Source of the DNA: Paraburkholderia mimosarum LMG 23256 = NBRC 106338
GTDB lineage: Bacteria; Pseudomonadota; Gammaproteobacteria; Burkholderiales; Burkholderiaceae
Direction of reading: 5' to 3'
DNA: 64,000 nt
Assembly: GCF_000739815.1 (NCBI RefSeq)
Contig: NZ_BBJJ01000014.1
Span: 1 to 64,000 of the forward strand
Positions within the stretch are counted from its first letter, which is position 1. The number at the start of each line of letters is the position of its first letter. Below are positions 45,372 through 54,186 of this stretch, piece by piece. The notes beneath the pieces were generated by a model. The model searched no databases, was not told where the DNA came from, and worked only from the letters and a program-made list of their open reading frames with translations. Made by a program: the position numbers and the translations under genes.

Positions 45372-46460
45372 ATGAGCATAACGAAACAAAAAGTGGCGGA
45401 CGGTGCGCGATGGGGTCTGCCGGTGCGTCGCGCATTCGGTGCGATCGCGCTTTGCGCGGCCGGGATGCTGGGTGCGGCCGCACATGCGGATGCGCTCAAG
45501 GGAGCGCCTGCTCCTTTCGACCGGGGCGGCGTGAAGATCGCTTTGGTCAACTACCTTTCGGAGGGCGACTTCTTCCAGGCGTATGAGGCCGGCGCCCAGA
45601 AGCAAGCGAGGGCGCTCGGGGTCGATCTGCGGATCTACGAGGGGCGCCAGGACGCGGCGCAGCAGCGCGACCAGATCCAGCAGGCGATCAACCTGGGCGT
45701 GGCGGCCATCATCGTCAACCACGGCTTGCCGGAATCGCTCAAGGACGTCGTGCAGCAGGCGCTGGACAAAGGTATCAAGGTCGTGGCGTTCGACGTCAAT
45801 CTCGCCAATCCGCGGATTGCGCAGATAGAGCAGAGCGATCATGATCTCGCGTCCCTGCTGCTCGCCCAGGCGGTGAAGGATAACGGCAAGTCGTTTTCGG
45901 CGGGCTACGTGTATGTAGCAGGCTTCGCGCCGCTCGACCGGCGAGACGAAGTGTGGCAGGCGTTCAAGCACGACAATCCGGGCGTGCAGGAGAAGGCGCG
46001 TTGGGGCACGGTGGACAATCCCATCGCTCAGTCGGTGGCGAACCAGGCGGCAGCGGCGTACCGCGCCCACCCGGAGATCCGGGTGGTATTCGCCCCTTAC
46101 GACGAGTTCGCACGCGGCGCCAATCTGGCGGCCGGCGAGGCGAATCTCTCCGATAAGGTGCGCATCTATAGCGCGGACATTTCGACGGCGGATATCGAAG
46201 CGATCCGCGCGCCCAATAGCGCATGGGTCGCGACGGCCGCGACGAATCCAGCCGTGGTGGGCGCGGTATCGGTGCGGGCTGCGGCGCTCGAAGTGGCGGG
46301 GCAGCCGCCCGCTCGTCACATCGTGGTCAGACCCACGCTCGTGACGCGAGACGACCTCGTGAAGAACGACATTCGTACCGTTGCCGATCTCGGCGCGAAA
46401 TTCCCGGCTTTCCGCGCGAGCGACGCCGCCACGGCGCCGTGGATACCGGCGGCCCAGTAG
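45372..46460 (+). CDS. periplasmic substrate-binding protein, RbsB-like
   Basis: The ATG at 45372 has GGGA upstream and starts a signal peptide with hydrophobic core AIALCAAGMLGAAAHA. The 362-residue protein has the type I periplasmic fold: VKIALVNYLSEGDFFQAYEAG, DQIQQAINLGVAAIIVNHG and KGIKVVAFDVN. It is the partner of the RbsA/RbsC-like genes upstream. The ligand is probably an organosulfur compound or precursor handled by the SfnB and monooxygenase proteins (inference). Confidence 0.92.
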   Translation: MSITKQKVADGARWGLPVRRAFGAIALCAAGMLGAAAHADALKGAPAPFDRGGVKIALVNYLSEGDFFQAYEAGAQKQARALGVDLRIYEGRQDAAQQRDQIQQAINLGVAAIIVNHGLPESLKDVVQQALDKGIKVVAFDVNLANPRIAQIEQSDHDLASLLLAQAVKDNGKSFSAGYVYVAGFAPLDRRDEVWQAFKHDNPGVQEKARWGTVDNPIAQSVANQAAAAYRAHPEIRVVFAPYDEFARGANLAAGEANLSDKVRIYSADISTADIEAIRAPNSAWVATAATNPAVVGAVSVRAAALEVAGQPPARHIVVRPTLVTRDDLVKNDIRTVADLGAKFPAFRASDAATAPWIPAAQ

Positions 46461-46469
46461 CGGGTCCGG

Positions 46470-46498
46470 GCCCGCGTCCCCATGCTGCGGGCGCGGGC
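46470..46498. terminator. GC-rich hairpin between convergent genes
   Basis: GCCCGCG pairs with CGCGGGC in the 113-base gap between the binding-protein stop and the HyfI-like stop. No T-run of note follows on the plus strand. Confidence 0.4.
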
Positions 46499-46573
46499 GT
46501 TCGATGCGCCCGCGGCGGGCGGTGCCGCAAATAAATGCTTTCTTTGACGGCGGAAATCTATTCGTGCGTCGCG

Positions 46574-47083
46574 CTAACGGGCGCGGCATGCCGTCAGGAT
46601 GCCTCGCAGCAGATCGATAGGGGGCGGCGGGCAGCCGGGGATTGCCACATCGACGGGCAAGATCGATGACACCGGACCGCACACTGCATAGCTGCCGGCG
46701 AATATGCCACCCGTGCACGCGCATTCACCTGCCGCGACAACGAGCTTCGGCGCAGGCGTTGCCTCATAGGCGGCGAGCACGGCCGCCTTCATGTTGAGCG
46801 TCACGGGGCCGGTTATCAGCAGCAGATCGGCGTGCCGCGGACTGGCGACGAATTTGATCCCCAGACCTTCGATGTTGTAGTAAGGATTGTTCAACGCGTG
46901 AATCTCCAGCTCGCAGCCGTTGCAGGAGCCCGCATCGATCTGCCGGATGCACAGCGCGCGACCGAGAACATCGAGTATTTCGCGGCGTATCTCCCGCTCC
47001 TCATGTTGCCATGCGTCTTCTGCCGTGGGCGCCGGTTCGTCTGGATGACCGCTGCGCGCGAATTGCCGGATAAGCTGCCACAT
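46574..47083 (-). CDS. hydrogenase-4/complex I small subunit homologue (HyfI/NuoB-like)
   Basis: The ATG at 47083 overlaps the preceding stop (TGATG). The 169-residue protein keeps the four cysteines for the N2-type 4Fe-4S cluster: Cys54 and Cys57 (SCNGCELE), Cys121 or Cys123 (GECACTGG) and Cys151 (GCPPPP). In complex I and group 4 hydrogenases this subunit passes electrons near the quinone or Ni-Fe site. It is the last gene of the six-gene unit. Confidence 0.92.
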   Translation of the reverse strand: MWQLIRQFARSGHPDEPAPTAEDAWQHEEREIRREILDVLGRALCIRQIDAGSCNGCELEIHALNNPYYNIEGLGIKFVASPRHADLLLITGPVTLNMKAAVLAAYEATPAPKLVVAAGECACTGGIFAGSYAVCGPVSSILPVDVAIPGCPPPPIDLLRGILTACRAR

Positions 47084-48645
47084 CAGAGATCGTGCCCCGC
47101 GTAGTTCAGGTTGAACGACTTGTTGATCAAGGGGAAATCGGCAACGATGTTGCCGATGATCGCGTGCTCGAGCGCTGGCCAGGCCTGCCACGAAGGGTCG
47201 TGGCAATGGCAGCGCGAAACCTCGTCGTCGGCGCCGACTTCGAGCGCGACGAGCACATCGCCACGCCAGCCTTCCACCCAGCCCGTCCCGCGCGAAGGCG
47301 CGGTTGCCGGCTTCAGTTCGACGGCAAACGGTCCGGCCGGAAGATTGGCCAGCAGCGCACGTATCAGACGCAGGGACGCGTCGATTTCATCGAAGCGCAC
47401 GGCAACCCGCGCCGCGACGTCGCCGCGCGGATCAGTTGCCGGCTGAACGGCGACGTCGTCATACGGAGCGGGTCGCAAGGATGCGCGCACATCGAAGGTA
47501 TGGCCGCTGGCGCGGGCCGCGAGGCCGCGCACGCCGAAATGCGCGGCAACGTCGGCGGTCAATCGGCCTGTGCCGGCAAACCGGTCCTGCAATCCCGACT
47601 GGTCTTCGTAAATCTTGCGCATGGCGTGGACGTCGCGCTCCATCTGCTCACACTGCATGACCAATGCCTTAGCCGTCTCTGGGCGCATATCGACTGCCAC
47701 GCCCCCCGGCACGATCCGGTCCATCAGATAACGATGCCCGAAGGCGTGAGCGTTCAGCCGGATCCAGTCCTCCTTGAGTCGTGAGAACTGGGCGAGTCCG
47801 AAGGCAAACCCCGCATCGTTGCCTAGCGCCCCAAGGTCGCCCAGATGATTGGCGACACGCTCCCTTTCCAGCAGCAGGGCGCGCAGATGCAACGCGCGGT
47901 TCGGCACCGCGACAGCGCATGCCTGCTCCAGCGCCATGCAGTACGCCCATGAAAACGCAACGGTCGAGTCGCCCGCGATTCGGCCCGCGACCCGATGCCC
48001 ACCGGAGGCCGGGGTACGTTGGAACAGCCGCTCGACGCCGCGGTGCAAATAGCCTAGACGCTCCTCCAGGCGCAGCACCTTTTCCCCTACGACCGAAAAC
48101 CGGAAATGCCCCGGCTCGATGATGCCGGCGTGGATGGGGCCGACCGCGATTTCGTGAACGCCGTCTCCCGCCACTTGCACAAAGGGGTAATCCGCTTCGC
48201 TCGATTCGAATCGTTCGACACCGGTTGCCTGTCCTTGCAACGGAAAATAGTCGCGCGGCCAGTTGCCGTGATTGAGCCACGGCCGGGTGTCCTCGGCACC
48301 GCGGGCCTGCAAGCCGGCGAGATCGAAGATCGCGCGCTGCATGCGGGCCGCGTAGGGAAATATGGCGGCCAGATCGGGGAAGCCACTTTCGCCATGCGGG
48401 CTACGCGCCATCGCAAGACGCGCCCACAGTATCCCGTCTTCACATTCGTACGCGGCGTTCGCCGAAAGAACCCCTTGGGGTGTTTCGCTCCCCCACATCG
48501 CAATGAGCCGGCTCCCCTCGGATCGTGCAGTACGCGCAATGTCGAGCCAGCCCGCCTCGTCGACTTCAGCAACGCTTGCCGATACCTGGCCGGGGCTGCG
48601 CTGGAGGCGGGTCGCCGAGTCGAACGACAACGAATCGAGTCGCAT
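47083..48645 (-). CDS. Ni-Fe hydrogenase III large-subunit homologue without Ni-Fe ligands (HyfG/NuoCD-like)
   Basis: The 520-residue protein has an N-terminal NuoC-like part (about 1-120) and a C-terminal NuoD/HyfG part with VGPIHAGIIEPGHFRFSVVG and LGYLHRGVERLFQ. At the place of the first CGxC ligand pair it reads RIAGDSTVAF. At the C-terminus, where true hydrogenases have DPCxxC, it reads FNLNYAGHDL. Without these cysteines Ni-Fe binding is not possible. It therefore belongs to the energy-converting hydrogenase-related type, with an unknown electron donor or acceptor. Confidence 0.92.
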   Translation of the reverse strand: MRLDSLSFDSATRLQRSPGQVSASVAEVDEAGWLDIARTARSEGSRLIAMWGSETPQGVLSANAAYECEDGILWARLAMARSPHGESGFPDLAAIFPYAARMQRAIFDLAGLQARGAEDTRPWLNHGNWPRDYFPLQGQATGVERFESSEADYPFVQVAGDGVHEIAVGPIHAGIIEPGHFRFSVVGEKVLRLEERLGYLHRGVERLFQRTPASGGHRVAGRIAGDSTVAFSWAYCMALEQACAVAVPNRALHLRALLLERERVANHLGDLGALGNDAGFAFGLAQFSRLKEDWIRLNAHAFGHRYLMDRIVPGGVAVDMRPETAKALVMQCEQMERDVHAMRKIYEDQSGLQDRFAGTGRLTADVAAHFGVRGLAARASGHTFDVRASLRPAPYDDVAVQPATDPRGDVAARVAVRFDEIDASLRLIRALLANLPAGPFAVELKPATAPSRGTGWVEGWRGDVLVALEVGADDEVSRCHCHDPSWQAWPALEHAIIGNIVADFPLINKSFNLNYAGHDL

Positions 48646-48648
48646 GGT

Positions 48649-50112
48649 CTAACCCCCCAGCATCGTCGCGGCCTGGCGATACCAGGTTGCGAGGTAAGGC
48701 GGCACATAGAGACCGAGCATCAGCCCGAGGCCCAGATGCACGAATACCGGCAGCAGAGCGGGGCGATGCTCGAGCGATTTCGCCGTTGTCGTTCCACCGA
48801 ACACCATCTGCTGTACGCGCGCGAAGATGGCCGCGAATGCGACGGCGAGCGCGAGCAGAAGCAAGGGCGCGGTCCAGGGGACGGTGTTCATCGCGGTCGT
48901 CAGGATCAGGAATTCGCTTGCAAACACGCCGAACGGCGGCAGGCCGAGAATCGCGAGCGCGCCGAGCATCATTCCCCAGCCGACTGTGGGGCTGACCTGC
49001 AACAGCCCGCGAATCCCCTCGATGGTTTGCGTGCCTGCCTTCTGCGCCGCATGGCCGACCGTGAAGAAAATTGCCGACTTGACGAGGGAATGGACGGTCA
49101 TGTGGAGCAGTCCGGCGAATGTCGCGATCGGGCCGCCAAGTCCGAACGCAAACGTCATGAGCCCCATGTGCTCGATCGAGGAATACGAGAACAGCCGCTT
49201 GACGTCCTTCTGGCGAAACAGCGAGAAAGACGCAATCAGCACTGACACCAGCCCGAACCCGACCAGCATCTTTCCGGGCAGCCCATTGCCCAGCGCGCCA
49301 TCGGCAAGCACCTTGCAGCGCAGCACCGCATAGAGCGCGACATTGAGCAGCAGTCCTGAAAGTACCGCCGATATCGGTGTGGGGCCTTCCGCGTGGGCGT
49401 CGGGCAACCAGCTGTGCATCGGTACGAGTCCGACCTTGGTGCCGTAACCCACGAGCAGGAACACGAAGGCGATCGACACGATGTTCGGGTCGAGCTGCGT
49501 CCTGGCCGCGGCGAGGCTCGTCCAGAGCAGCGCATCGCTGCCGCTCAACTGCTGGCTGGCGGCGAGGTAAAGCAGGATCGTGCCGAACAACGCCTGCGCG
49601 ATCCCGACACCGCACAGGATGAAATACTTCCACGCGGCCTCGAGGCTCGCGGCCGTGCGATAGACGCTCACTAGCAGCACGGTCGCGAGCGTGGCGGCTT
49701 CCATCGCGACCCACAGCACGCCGAGATTGTCGGTGAGCAGCGCGAGCAGCATCGCGAACATGAAGAGCTGGTACATGCTGTGGTAGAGCCGCATGCGGTT
49801 TGGCGTCATCCGGCCGCGGTCCTCTTCGACCTGCATGTACGGCCGCGAGAACAGCGACGTCGTCCAGCCGACGAACGCGGTCAGCGCGACGAGGTACACG
49901 TTGAGCGGATCGACGAAGAATGCGCGTCCGAATGCGAACGACGGCCCATGCTCGACGGTGCGCGCGGCGAGCACGACCGTCGCCGCGAAGGTCGCGAAGC
50001 TGAAGGCGACGTTCAGGTGACGTGCGACATGGCTCGCTCGCGTGAGCGCGAGGCATGCGGCGGCCACGAGCGGAATGCCGAGCACGGCTAGCACGACGTG
50101 GGCGTCACTCAT
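48649..50112 (-). CDS. antiporter-like membrane subunit (HyfF/NuoN-like)
   Basis: The 487-residue protein has about 14 hydrophobic segments. VGYGTKVGLVPMHSWLPDAHAEGPTPISAVLSG is cut here to its key elements: the Lys in TKVG, HSWLPDAH and the Pro-rich turn. DVKRLFSYSSIEHMG is the second signature of Proton_antipo_M subunits. It probably forms a proton or sodium channel. It overlaps HyfE by eight bases and stops three bases before HyfG. Confidence 0.93.
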   Translation of the reverse strand: MSDAHVVLAVLGIPLVAAACLALTRASHVARHLNVAFSFATFAATVVLAARTVEHGPSFAFGRAFFVDPLNVYLVALTAFVGWTTSLFSRPYMQVEEDRGRMTPNRMRLYHSMYQLFMFAMLLALLTDNLGVLWVAMEAATLATVLLVSVYRTAASLEAAWKYFILCGVGIAQALFGTILLYLAASQQLSGSDALLWTSLAAARTQLDPNIVSIAFVFLLVGYGTKVGLVPMHSWLPDAHAEGPTPISAVLSGLLLNVALYAVLRCKVLADGALGNGLPGKMLVGFGLVSVLIASFSLFRQKDVKRLFSYSSIEHMGLMTFAFGLGGPIATFAGLLHMTVHSLVKSAIFFTVGHAAQKAGTQTIEGIRGLLQVSPTVGWGMMLGALAILGLPPFGVFASEFLILTTAMNTVPWTAPLLLLALAVAFAAIFARVQQMVFGGTTTAKSLEHRPALLPVFVHLGLGLMLGLYVPPYLATWYRQAATMLGG

Positions 50113-50764
50113 CCTTGAGTTTCTCGATGTGATGGATGTCCAGGCTGTCGAACTGCTCGCGGATCTGGAACATGAATACGCCCAGAATCAGGAGTCCGAC
50201 CAGCACGTCGAGCCCGATGCCTAGCTCCACGATCATCGGCATGCCGTTGGTCGCGGCCGTTGCGGCGAAGAACAGGCCGTTCTCCATCGACAGAAAGCCG
50301 ATGACCTGGGGAATCGCCTTCGCGCGCGTGATCATCGCCATGAACGACAGCAGCACGCACGCGAGCGCGATTCCGAGCGTGCCGTGCGCGACCGAAGTCG
50401 CGAGCTGGCTGATCGGCGAGGCGACGTTGAACGCGATGATGACGAGCACGATGCCGATCAGCATCGTCGTCGGAATGTTGATGAGCGGCTCGACATCGGT
50501 GCGGACGTCGAGCCTGCGCACGAGCCGGTACAGGATCCACGGAAGCAGGCCGACTTTCAGCACCAGCGTCAGGCCGGCGGACACGTACAGGTGCGCATCG
50601 TCCGTCACGAATCCGAGGATCGCGTTGGCGAGCACCAGTGCGACGCCCTGCAGCGTATAGAGGTGAATCAGCGAGAGAATGCGGCGCTGGCTGAGCATCG
50701 CGAACGACAACGCGAGCAGGACGGCCGCGAGAAAATTGATGAGTTGCGTGGCGTAACCGTGCAT
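50105..50764 (-). CDS. hydrogenase-4 component E homologue (HyfE, NuoK-related)
   Basis: The 219-residue membrane protein has about six hydrophobic segments. The C-terminal part (SMENGLFFAATAATNGMPMIVELGIG) carries the conserved Glu residues of NuoK/MrpC-type subunits. Its ATG directly abuts the HyfC stop (TGA-ATG) and its end overlaps HyfF, showing tight coupling. Confidence 0.9.
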   Translation of the reverse strand: MHGYATQLINFLAAVLLALSFAMLSQRRILSLIHLYTLQGVALVLANAILGFVTDDAHLYVSAGLTLVLKVGLLPWILYRLVRRLDVRTDVEPLINIPTTMLIGIVLVIIAFNVASPISQLATSVAHGTLGIALACVLLSFMAMITRAKAIPQVIGFLSMENGLFFAATAATNGMPMIVELGIGLDVLVGLLILGVFMFQIREQFDSLDIHHIEKLKDE

Positions 50765-51715
50765 TCATGCCCCCAGCAGAATGTGCACGAGCATGCCGAT
50801 TACCGCGAGCAGGAAAGCGGTGGCGAGAAACTCGGGAACCCGAAATATGCGCATCTTCGCGTTGGCGGTTTCCACGGCGGCGAGCGCCGCGCCCCCCACC
50901 ATCAGCTTGATGAAAAGCGCTGGCAACGCGAGCAGCAGGGCAAACGGGTTGCCCGCCCCGGCGATCCCCCACGGCACGAACAGCGCCAGACCGATGCACG
51001 AGTACGCGAACAGCTTGAGGCTCGCCGCCCATTCCATCAGCGCGAGGTGACGCCCTGAATATTCGAGGATCAGCGCCTCGTGGATCATCGTCAGTTCGAG
51101 GTGAGTGGTCGGATTGTCGACGGGCAGTCGTGCATTCTCGGCGAGCGACACCAGCGTGAACGCGATGCCCGCGAAGGCGAGGCTCGGATAGATCGTGAGC
51201 TCGCCCCGGCCGAGTGTCGCGACGATGCTCGTGAGCAGGGTCGACTGCGTGATCAGCGAGGCCGAGAACAGCACCATCAGCAGCGCGGGTTCCGCGAGAA
51301 AGCCGATCAGCATTTCGCGGCGGGCGCCGAGCGTGCCGAACGCGGTGCCGATATCCATCGCGGCGAGCGACAGCGCGACGCGCGCCAGCGCGAAGAGGCC
51401 GACGAGCGCGATCGCATCCGCGGCGGGCGACAGCGGCAGTTCGGTCGACAGTGTGGGCACGATCGCACACGCGAGCGTCATCGCTGCCCAGACGACGTAG
51501 GGTGCGCCACGGAACACCGGACTTGCGCTGTGCGCGACGACCGACTCCTTGTTGAAGAGCTTGTGGAGCATCCGGTAGGGCTGCCAGATCGACGGCGCGC
51601 GCCGGTTCTGCAGCCATGCCCGGCACTGGTTGATCCAGCCCGTCAGCAGCGGTGCGCCGGCAAGCGCCACGACAATTTCGAGGGCCTGGGAAATCACGCC
51701 GGAGAGGCTCACCAT
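50765..51715 (-). CDS. NuoH-like membrane subunit (HyfC)
   Basis: The 316-residue protein starts at the ATG at 51715 inside the end of the HyfB gene (seven-base overlap). It has the NuoH/HyfC features QNRRAPSIWQPYRMLHKLFNKE near the N-terminus, the Glu-rich loop ENARLPVDNPTTHLELTMIHE and EYSGRHLALMEWAASLK. It connects the membrane arm with the peripheral arm and lines the quinone-site region in complex I. Confidence 0.92.
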   Translation of the reverse strand: MVSLSGVISQALEIVVALAGAPLLTGWINQCRAWLQNRRAPSIWQPYRMLHKLFNKESVVAHSASPVFRGAPYVVWAAMTLACAIVPTLSTELPLSPAADAIALVGLFALARVALSLAAMDIGTAFGTLGARREMLIGFLAEPALLMVLFSASLITQSTLLTSIVATLGRGELTIYPSLAFAGIAFTLVSLAENARLPVDNPTTHLELTMIHEALILEYSGRHLALMEWAASLKLFAYSCIGLALFVPWGIAGAGNPFALLLALPALFIKLMVGGAALAAVETANAKMRIFRVPEFLATAFLLAVIGMLVHILLGA

Positions 51716-53715
51716 CGTCTCACCAGCATCAGGAGGATGATCAGCACCGCGAAGCTGTAGGTCAGGTACACGGCGATCTTGCCCGTCTGCAGCCGGCCCG
51801 CCCATTGCGCCGCGCGTTGCGTGAGCGCGGCGATGCGCTCGTAGAGCATGGACCAGGTGCGGTCGGTGACCGACACCCGGTAGACCGGCTGCGCATCGAA
51901 CGGCGACGGCAATTGCCGCTCGACCTGCAGCAGCGGTGCGAAGATCTCCCGGATCGGCTGCCCGAACCCTTCGGCCGTGTCCTGCATCCGTGCTGTCGGG
52001 AACGGGAAGCCGCAGCTCCAGGGGGCGGCGCGCCGCAGACGGCCGTGGTAGAAGCGCCGCACCAGCACCCACGCGAGCGCGCAGCAGGCGATGAAGAACA
52101 GCATGAACACGGCGGGCATGTAACTCGCCCGGGCCGTCGACACCGGCGCGAACAGCAGCCAACCGTGATTGCTCCCGGCGACACCGGCTCCGACGAGCGA
52201 ATGCGTGACAGGGTCGAGCAGCTTGACGAACTGCACGGGCATCAGCCCGAGCAGCACCCCCGCCACGGCGAACCAGCAGAACGCGAGCCGTTCCCAGGTA
52301 TTCGCGTCGCGCGCGCGGCCCAGTTTTGCTTCTCTCGGCTGCCCGAGGAACACGATGCCGAAGAACTTGACCATCGTATAGCCCGCGAGCGCGGCCGACA
52401 TCGCGACCAGCGCGGCCACGATCGGCACCGTCATGGCGAGCACGGAATCGGGCAAGCCCGGCGCGAACAGGAAGCTCTGCAGCAGGAGCCACTCCGCGAC
52501 GAATCCGCTCAGCGGCGGCAATCCTGCGCTGGCAGCAACGCCGGCGAGCACGGCCCACGCGGTCCACGGCATGTAGCGGATCAGGCCGCCGAGCTTGCCG
52601 AGATTGCGCTCGCCGGTGGCGTGCAGCACGGCGCCCGTACCGAGGAACAGCAGACTCTTGAACGATGCGTGCGCAACGATCTGATAGAGCATCGCGGTCA
52701 TCGCGAGGGCCGACAGGCGCGGCATGCCGCATGAATGAAACAGCACTGCGAGCCCGAGCGCCGCGAACATCAAGCCGACGTTGTCGATCGACGAATAGGC
52801 GAGCAGGCGCTTCATGTCGACCTGGATCGTGCTGAACACCACCCCGAGCAGCGTGGTGCCGACGCCAAGCACGAGCAGCAGCACGCCCCACCACGCGATC
52901 TGCACATGGAGCAGGTCGAACAGGGTGCGCAGCATGCCGTAGAGGCCGACTTTCAGCACGAATCCGCTCAGGAGCGCGGACACCGGAGACGGTGCCGCGG
53001 GGTGGGCATCGGGCAGCCAGACATGCAGCGGGAACAGGCCCGCCTTGGCGCCGAATCCGGTGAGCGCGAACAGGAACGCAAGCGACGCCCAGAATGCGTC
53101 GAGCGACTGCGCGCGCATGTTCGCGAATGTGTAATCGCCGGTGCGAGCCTGCAGAATGCCGAAGCAAAGGAGCAGTGCGAGCGCGCCGACGTGCGAAATC
53201 AGGAAATACAGGTAAGCGGCGCGACGGATTTCGCCGATTCGATGGTTGGTCATCACGAGGAACGTTGCCGACAGCGTCAGCGTTTCCCAGGCGACCATGA
53301 ACACGTAGGCGTCGTCCGCGACGAGCACGAGCGCGATGCTCGCGACACACACGTGGTATTCGAAACAGATGAGCCCCGGTGCGGTCCCTTCGCCCTTGCG
53401 GAAATAGCCGGCGGAAAAGGCTCCGATCCCCGCGCTGACGAGGCCTAGAACGAACAGGAAATAGCCGGACAAGCGGTCGAGGCGCAGATGGAACGGAAGG
53501 CCGGGCAGGCCGACGGGCAGGACCAGGGTGGATGGCTCGGCGAAGATGCCGGCAAGGCCTGTCGCGCCCAGCAGCAATCCGGCGAGCGCGCCGAGCGGAA
53601 ACAGACCGTGTGCGACAACACGCGTGCGATGCAGAACACAGAGACCCAGCGCGCCGACCGCGAGCCAGGCAGCCACGACCAGCAGGACGAAATGGACGAC
53701 AGGCACGGGTGCCAT
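51709..53715 (-). CDS. antiporter-like membrane subunit (HyfB/NuoL-like)
   Basis: The ATG at 53715 has GGAG upstream, and a TTG at 53721 is also in frame. The 668-residue protein has about 16 hydrophobic segments, GFGAKAGLFPLHVWLPDAHP with the conserved Lys, and QVDMKRLLAYSSIDNVG. The C-terminal extension includes APWSCGFPFPTARMQDTAEG, typical of HyfB. It is the first gene of the six-gene operon hyfB-C-E-F-G-I. The hydrogenase-4 genes hyfA, hyfD, hyfH and hyfJ have no counterpart here. Confidence 0.93.
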   Translation of the reverse strand: MAPVPVVHFVLLVVAAWLAVGALGLCVLHRTRVVAHGLFPLGALAGLLLGATGLAGIFAEPSTLVLPVGLPGLPFHLRLDRLSGYFLFVLGLVSAGIGAFSAGYFRKGEGTAPGLICFEYHVCVASIALVLVADDAYVFMVAWETLTLSATFLVMTNHRIGEIRRAAYLYFLISHVGALALLLCFGILQARTGDYTFANMRAQSLDAFWASLAFLFALTGFGAKAGLFPLHVWLPDAHPAAPSPVSALLSGFVLKVGLYGMLRTLFDLLHVQIAWWGVLLLVLGVGTTLLGVVFSTIQVDMKRLLAYSSIDNVGLMFAALGLAVLFHSCGMPRLSALAMTAMLYQIVAHASFKSLLFLGTGAVLHATGERNLGKLGGLIRYMPWTAWAVLAGVAASAGLPPLSGFVAEWLLLQSFLFAPGLPDSVLAMTVPIVAALVAMSAALAGYTMVKFFGIVFLGQPREAKLGRARDANTWERLAFCWFAVAGVLLGLMPVQFVKLLDPVTHSLVGAGVAGSNHGWLLFAPVSTARASYMPAVFMLFFIACCALAWVLVRRFYHGRLRRAAPWSCGFPFPTARMQDTAEGFGQPIREIFAPLLQVERQLPSPFDAQPVYRVSVTDRTWSMLYERIAALTQRAAQWAGRLQTGKIAVYLTYSFAVLIILLMLVRRW

Positions 53716-53786
53716 CCGCAATGTCTCCAGTGCACTCGGATTGGAGGAGGATGGACAGTGCCCGGTACACCGGCCCTGTCCTGGCC

Positions 53787-53796
53787 GTAATATTAC
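53787..53796. promoter_or_regulatory. palindrome in hyf-like promoter region
   Basis: GTAATATTAC is a perfect ten-base palindrome 72 bases upstream of the HyfB-like start. It may overlap the minus-strand -10 region (TAATAT). Confidence 0.35.
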
Positions 53797-53821
53797 ATCG
53801 AAAGTTTCATATAGCTAGCAG

Positions 53822-53846
53822 CATATGATAATGACGTTATCATATG
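53822..53846. promoter_or_regulatory. large AT-rich dyad, candidate operator
   Basis: CATATGATAA and TTATCATATG are perfect ten-base arms around a five-base spacer. It lies 107 bases upstream of the HyfB-like gene and 114 bases upstream of the small regulator-like gene. Together with the next dyad it suggests shared control of both. Confidence 0.6.
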
Positions 53847-53916
53847 AGATACATGCGGCGAAAAGCGGGGGCTTCACGCGCGCCGGATCGCGTCGCCATT
53901 GGATTCGAGGGCGAGT

Positions 53917-53939
53917 GTATTATAATCTGATTATCATAC
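53917..53939. promoter_or_regulatory. dyad overlapping probable promoter of small regulator
   Basis: GTATTATAATC and GATTATCATAC form eleven-base arms with one mismatch around a single T. TATAAT inside it (53921-53926) is a good -10 box for the gene at 53960. It shares the ATGATAA/TTATCAT core with the dyad at 53822. Confidence 0.55.
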
Positions 53940-53959
53940 TTGCCTTTTCTTCCCTGCCA

Positions 53960-54157
53960 ATGGAAACGAAAACCGCGCGCTTGACCATCCTGATCGACCC
54001 CGCCAAGAAGGAAGCATTCGAGAAGCTCTGTGCCGCGCAGGATCTGACGTCGTCTCAGGTTGTCCGGCAGCTGATCCGCGAATATCTCGAACAGCACGGC
54101 GTGACCTACAAGACCAAGAGCCCGCTCGCCAAGCGGGTCGGGCGTAACGCTGGCTAA
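53960..54157 (+). CDS. small ribbon-helix-helix-like protein (CopG/Arc type)
   Basis: The 65-residue protein starts METKTARLTILIDPAKKEAF and continues with helix SSQVVRQLIREYLEQHG, a beta-strand-helix-helix layout typical of RHH repressors. The tail is basic. No clear ribosome site precedes the ATG. It is divergent from the HyfB-like gene, with two dyads in between, so it is probably an autoregulator that also controls the complex (inference). Confidence 0.75.
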   Translation: METKTARLTILIDPAKKEAFEKLCAAQDLTSSQVVRQLIREYLEQHGVTYKTKSPLAKRVGRNAG

Positions 54158-54186
54158 ACCCGGGCTGGCTGAACCCGGGAGCGGTT

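Noticed and set aside
47083-48645. Functional Ni-Fe hydrogenase
   Set aside because: Both cysteine ligand pairs are absent and no maturation genes are present in the window.
50765-53770. 1001-codon minus-strand frame that could suggest a fusion protein
   Set aside because: Only the last 316 codons encode protein (HyfC-like). The upstream part is the wrong frame of the HyfB-like gene.
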